Shown here: one piece after another, positions 60,682 to 64,000 of the stretch
Position numbering within the stretch: the stretch's first letter is position 1
Layout: every line of letters starts with the position of its first letter
DNA from: Occultella aeris
GTDB lineage: Bacteria; Actinomycetota; Actinomycetes; Actinomycetales; Beutenbergiaceae
Length of the DNA: 64,000 nucleotides
Reading direction: 5' to 3'
NCBI RefSeq assembly: GCF_902703175.1
Contig: NZ_CACRYJ010000068.1
Location: forward strand, 186,001 to 250,000
Program-made: the position numbers and the translations under genes
The notes under the pieces: generated by a model
What the model saw: only the letters and a program-made list of their open reading frames with translations
Told to the model about the DNA's origin: nothing
The model's database searches: none

Positions 60682-61628
60682 GAGTGGCCCTCCCGGCCCT
60701 CGGCCGGCGTGCCGTTCATCGGCAGCCGGGGATCGATGTCCTGGTCGTTCCAGGTGTCGCGGATCCAGTGGTGGGCCGGGTCGTCGGTCATCAGCCACTG
60801 CTGGTCGCTTGCCGGCCCGGCCATGACGTTCAGGTAGTACAGGTCGTAGCCAGGGGCCGCCATCGACGGTCCGTGGTAGCCGTGCGGGGTGAGCACCACG
60901 TCCCCGGTACGCACTTCCTCGGTCAGCTCGAGCGGTCGCTCGTCGGTGCCGTAGGTGCGGTGGAACGCGAAACCTGGTCCGGCGGGTCCGGGCGCGACCT
61001 CGAAGTAGTAGATCTCCTCGAGCTCACGCTCGTCGTCGGTGTGCTCGTCGTGCTTGTGCGGGGGATAGGAGGACCAGTTGCCGCCTGGGGTGAGAACCTC
61101 GCAGACGAGCAGGTGGTCGGTGTCCAGGTCGTTGCCGAGCGCGTAGTTGTTCACCTGCCGCGAGCACGTGCCGGCCCCACGCAGTTCGACGCGGACCTCA
61201 TCGGCACCGCGGTGGCTGACCGGGAGCCGACGGCTCGCCCGTGCGCTCGGTAGCGCGAACCGGCCACCGGCTGCGGACGTGATCGTCACCGTGGCGCCGA
61301 TCGGGATGTAGAGGTGGTCGGTGACGGCACCGAACACGTCAGGTCGACCCTGGAGGGCGAAGGTCTGCTCTCCCTCGGTGTCCGTGGTCACCGTGACCGT
61401 GCAGGCTCCCGCCAGTGGCAGCACCAGCAGTTCGTCGGGTCCCGTCTTCAGCTCCTGGCTGCCGCCGGCTGGCAGGTCCAGGATCCGCAGCCCGCTGAAC
61501 GCCCAGCCGGCGTCCTCGGGACCGAGATCGACACTGAAGGACCCGGCGGCACCGGTGCCGGCCCGCACGAGCAGCCGCGCAGGCGTGCCGGCCGTATTCG
61601 CTGCATTCGTCTCGTGCGTTGCGCTCAC
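60678..61628 (-). CDS. iolB: 5-deoxy-glucuronate isomerase IolB
   Basis: A 316-residue bicupin. The metal site is in SSYPPHKHDEH with a downstream Glu in ELEEIYYFEV and a His in LTPHGYHGPS. It isomerises 5-deoxy-glucuronate to 2-deoxy-5-keto-gluconate. It has 4-nt overlaps with both neighbours. Confidence 0.93.
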   Translation of the reverse strand: MSATHETNAANTAGTPARLLVRAGTGAAGSFSVDLGPEDAGWAFSGLRILDLPAGGSQELKTGPDELLVLPLAGACTVTVTTDTEGEQTFALQGRPDVFGAVTDHLYIPIGATVTITSAAGGRFALPSARASRRLPVSHRGADEVRVELRGAGTCSRQVNNYALGNDLDTDHLLVCEVLTPGGNWSSYPPHKHDEHTDDERELEEIYYFEVAPGPAGPGFAFHRTYGTDERPLELTEEVRTGDVVLTPHGYHGPSMAAPGYDLYYLNVMAGPASDQQWLMTDDPAHHWIRDTWNDQDIDPRLPMNGTPAEGREGHS

Positions 61629-62539
61629 AGCACCGACACCGCCCGGTCCACGGCGGCCTCGACGTCGTCGTCCGGCGGGTACAGCAGCGACCGGCCGATG
61701 ATCAGGCCCTTCACTCCGGGCACCCGCACGGCCCGGGCCCAGCCCTCGGCTGCGGCATTCGGGTCTGGGTCGACCTCGCCTCCGAGGATCAGGGCGGGCA
61801 GGGACGTCGCGGCCATCACGCGTTCCATCTCGGGTACGTACGGCAGCTTGAGCCAGGTGCGGGCGGACGTCCGTCCGAGGCCGGCGGCGATGGTCACCGA
61901 ACGGATGACCGCCTCCACCGAGAGGTCGTTGCGGACCCTGCCCTCTACCCGCGTGGAGATGAACGGCTCCACCATGGCCATCACCCCCGCGTCGGCGAGC
62001 GCGTCGACCGCCCGGGCCGCCGACTCCATGGTGGCCACGGAGGCCGGGTCGCGGTAGTCGATGCGCAGGAGCATCTTGCCGCCATCGAGCCCGGAGGAGA
62101 CGATGCCGTCGGCGTCGTAGCCCGTGAACCGGTCATCCAGCTCGAAGTCCGCACCGGCGAGACCTCCCCGGTTCATCGACCCGTACACGAGTTTGCCGTC
62201 GAGGGCGCCGAGCAGAGCCAGCTCCTCGACGATCTCCGCGGTGCCGAGGAAACCGTGCACCCCCGGGCGGGCCAGGGCAGCCGAGCATCGCAGGAGCAGG
62301 TCTCGCCGGTCCGCCATGGCCAGCGGCTCGGGGCCGGCAGCCAGGGAGCCGCGGGCCGGGTGGTCCGCGGCGATGATCATCAGCCGGGCGCTCGGGTCGG
62401 TCGGGAACACACCGCGTGGCCGGGCCGCGAGGACCTCGGCGATGCGCTCCGGGTGATGGGTGCGCAACTCCCGGATCTCCTCCAGGGCGGCCGCCATCCC
62501 AGTCGCGTGGGCCGTGGGGCGGATCGTCGGAGCGCTCAC
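61625..62539 (-). CDS. Cgl0159-type (beta/alpha)8 aldolase-like inositol protein
   Basis: A 304-residue barrel of the DeoC/LacD-like fold with MIIAADHPARGS, VYGSMNRGGLAGADFELDDR and WLKLPYVPEM carrying a Lys in the place of a Schiff-base lysine. This protein occurs in actinobacterial inositol operons between iolC and iolB; a role as the 6-phospho-5-dehydro-2-deoxygluconate aldolase in place of IolJ is inferred from position and fold. It starts GTG, overlapping the iolC stop. Confidence 0.82.
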   Translation of the reverse strand: MSAPTIRPTAHATGMAAALEEIRELRTHHPERIAEVLAARPRGVFPTDPSARLMIIAADHPARGSLAAGPEPLAMADRRDLLLRCSAALARPGVHGFLGTAEIVEELALLGALDGKLVYGSMNRGGLAGADFELDDRFTGYDADGIVSSGLDGGKMLLRIDYRDPASVATMESAARAVDALADAGVMAMVEPFISTRVEGRVRNDLSVEAVIRSVTIAAGLGRTSARTWLKLPYVPEMERVMAATSLPALILGGEVDPDPNAAAEGWARAVRVPGVKGLIIGRSLLYPPDDDVEAAVDRAVSVL

Positions 62540-63519
62540 GCGACCCGCTCGAGGTCGTTGGGGGAGCGACCCTCGTCGATCACGGCGAGCACCTCGGCCT
62601 CGCTGGGCATCGCCGTCGAGCACTCCAGGCGGCCGGCGACGATGGCGCCCGCCGCGCTGGCGGCCGTGATGATCCGGTCCAGCGACCAGCCGGCCAGAAG
62701 GCCGTGGCACAGCGCGCCGCCGAAGGCGTCTCCCGCACCGAGCCCGTTCACGACGTCCACCGGAACCGGCGGGACCTCCACTCGCTCCTCGCGGGTCTTG
62801 GCGAGGGTGCCCTCGGGCCCGCGCTTGACGATCGCCAGTTCCACGCCGGCCTCGAGCAGGGCGTCCGCGGCCCGGTCCGGGTCGGACTCGCCGACGGCCA
62901 CCTCGCACTCCTCGCGGTTTCCGACGGCGATCGTGACGCCGGTCAGGAACTCGCGGACCTGGGTGGTCGCCTCGGCCGGGTCCGCCCAGAACATGGGCCG
63001 GTAGTCCAGGTCGAGGATGGTGTGCTCGCGCCGCCCCCGCAGCGCCAGGGCGGCATGGTGGGCGGACCGGCTCGGCTCCTCGGACAGCCCGGTCACGGAG
63101 AACCACATGATCCGGGCGTCCCGCACCGCATCGGCCGGGAGGTCGCCCGGCGTCAGCTGCAGGTCCGGCGCGCTCGGCTGCCGGTAGAAGTAGATCGGGA
63201 AGTGGTCCGGCGGGAACATCTCGCAGAACGTCACCGGGGTGTTCAGTACCTCGCTCGTGATCACGAACTCGTCGCTGACGCCGAGGCGGCGCATCTCCCG
63301 GCGCACGTACACCCCGAACGGGTCGTTGCCCACGCCGGTGAGCACGGCCGCGCTGTGGCCGTGCCGGGCCGAGGCCACCGCCACGTTCATCGGGCTGCCG
63401 CCCAGGAACTTGCCGAAGGTGGTCACGTCCTCCAGGCCCACACCGATCTGGAGCGGGTAGATGTCCACCCCGGACCGGCCCATCGTGAGGACCTCCGCGG
63501 GCGTCGTTGGCGCCGTCAT
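62536..63519 (-). CDS. iolC: 5-dehydro-2-deoxygluconokinase IolC (PfkB family)
   Basis: A 327-residue PfkB kinase. LTMGRSGVDIYPLQIGVGLED opens the chain, FLGGSPMNVAVA is the substrate loop, NREECEVAVG is mid-domain and NGLGAGDAFGGAL holds the catalytic Asp and anion hole. It phosphorylates 2-deoxy-5-keto-gluconate. It is the first gene of the operon. MTAPTTPAEV was chosen; a longer in-frame start lies 14 codons upstream. Confidence 0.92.
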   Translation of the reverse strand: MTAPTTPAEVLTMGRSGVDIYPLQIGVGLEDVTTFGKFLGGSPMNVAVASARHGHSAAVLTGVGNDPFGVYVRREMRRLGVSDEFVITSEVLNTPVTFCEMFPPDHFPIYFYRQPSAPDLQLTPGDLPADAVRDARIMWFSVTGLSEEPSRSAHHAALALRGRREHTILDLDYRPMFWADPAEATTQVREFLTGVTIAVGNREECEVAVGESDPDRAADALLEAGVELAIVKRGPEGTLAKTREERVEVPPVPVDVVNGLGAGDAFGGALCHGLLAGWSLDRIITAASAAGAIVAGRLECSTAMPSEAEVLAVIDEGRSPNDLERVA

Positions 63520-63637
63520 CGTCTCTGTCAACCCCTCTGCCCACCATTGGGGCGGCTTCACCCACTGCTCGCGGGCGACCTCGGTACTCCGCCACCGGGG
63601 CGGGTCTCAACCGTGCCCCATCGCGGCGCGGCACGTC

Positions 63638-63663
63638 AAGTCTTTGTCCGGACATATGGACTT
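63638..63663. promoter_or_regulatory. Dyad in the iolC-gntR intergenic region, putative regulator site
   Basis: AAGTC (63638-63642) and GACTT (63659-63663) are inverted, with the palindrome GTCCGGAC (63646-63653) and GTCC/GGAC repeats inside. It is a lower-GC stretch in the 264-bp divergent region and a plausible operator for the divergent GntR regulator. Promoter elements are not clear on either strand. Confidence 0.45.
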
Positions 63664-63783
63664 TAGGCTTTGCGACGCGTTAGCGTGACCGCAGGTTCGC
63701 TGCGTGAGGGAGCGTATGGGTGTGGCCGCCCCGTCGACGATCGAGGTCGACGAGGGACGGCCGATGGCTGCAAGGAGGGGGAC

Positions 63784-64000
63784 ATGGAGATGGACACCGC
63801 AAGCACGGGGCAGACCGTGCATCTGCCGCGGGTCGCGCTGGACCGCTCGAGCCCGGTGCCGTTGTATCACCAGATCGCCGAGGCCATGAAGGCCATGATC
63901 ACCTCCGGTGACCTGCCGGCCGGGACCCGGGTGGAGAACGAGCTCGCGATGGCGGCCCGGCTCGGGGTGTCCCGCCCGACCGCGCGGCGCGCCTTCCAGG
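63784..64000 (+). CDS. GntR family transcriptional regulator, 3' truncated
   Basis: Only the N-terminal ~72 residues are present: a short leader, SPVPLYHQIAEAMKAMI and the HTH segment NELAMAARLGVSRPTARRAF typical of GntR. AAGGAGGGGAC is a strong ribosome-binding site. It is divergent from the inositol operon and is most likely its inducer-responsive regulator. The effector domain is outside the window, so the subfamily cannot be given. Confidence 0.85.
   Translation, partial: MEMDTASTGQTVHLPRVALDRSSPVPLYHQIAEAMKAMITSGDLPAGTRVENELAMAARLGVSRPTARRAFQ

Overview
The window is very GC-rich, densely coded DNA with no intergenic gap above 300 bp. The gene content points to a high-GC actinobacterium, probably of the order Micrococcales: a DUF222/HNH (13E12-type) endonuclease gene, F420 biosynthesis genes, a DinB2-type DNA polymerase IV, DUF2510 proteins, a TIGR03086 protein, a Cgl0159-type inositol gene and many GTG starts with 4-nt start/stop overlaps. 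I see no rRNA, tRNA, CRISPR array, insertion sequence or prophage, so this looks like a chromosomal segment. The genus cannot be fixed from sequence inspection alone.

Region by region. 1-8.4 kb: the 3' part of a fumarate reductase/succinate dehydrogenase-type flavoprotein, an aldo/keto reductase, a YqeY protein, an unrecognised protein with a repeat linker, an MFS exporter, a WYL regulator divergent from an epoxide hydrolase, and a DinB-fold protein. 8.4-11.6 kb: an OpuC-type osmoprotectant ABC transporter operon. 11.8-18.9 kb: an atypical flavin disulfide-reductase homologue, an acetyltransferase-like protein, a DUF4185 protein, a Nudix hydrolase, an SMP-30 lactonase, a second aldo/keto reductase and a Y-family polymerase. 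19-25.3 kb: a glycosyltransferase, the cofD-cofC pair for coenzyme F420, an MFS transporter, a DUF6328 membrane protein, the AzlCD amino-acid exporter and a SHOCT protein. 25.4-29.7 kb: a NarL-type two-component system and a MarR-regulated DHA2 multidrug exporter with a clear operator/promoter. 29.8-37.3 kb: glycogen debranching enzyme GlgX, two tandem DUF2510 membrane-anchored paralogues and a CopB-type copper ATPase behind a CsoR-like dyad. 37.3-45 kb: an ABC-2 exporter and an unusual three-gene unit consisting of a metzincin-like protein, a histidine kinase carrying an extra N-terminal domain that resembles the C-terminal part of that protein, and a NarL-type regulator. 45-55 kb: a VOC protein with a helical extension, a beta-lactamase-family hydrolase, a MerR regulator with an alpha/beta hydrolase and a 21-bp palindrome, a GH13 enzyme, dodecin, an SRPBCC protein, the HNH endonuclease, a TIGR03086 protein and an AraC regulator. 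55.1-64 kb: a myo-inositol catabolic operon (iolC, Cgl0159-type gene, iolB, iolD, mmsA, iolE, iolG) divergent from a truncated GntR regulator.

The inositol genes together take myo-inositol to acetyl-CoA-level products: IolG oxidises inositol, IolE dehydrates the inosose, IolD opens the ring, IolB isomerises, IolC phosphorylates and MmsA finishes. No inositol transporter lies inside the window. A recurring structural feature is a TANNNT hexamer, most often TAGGCT, placed 6 or 7 nt before the start codon of at least ten genes, which suggests widespread leaderless transcription. The most unusual items are the protease/kinase/regulator unit and the polymerase with isoleucine at the sugar steric-gate position.
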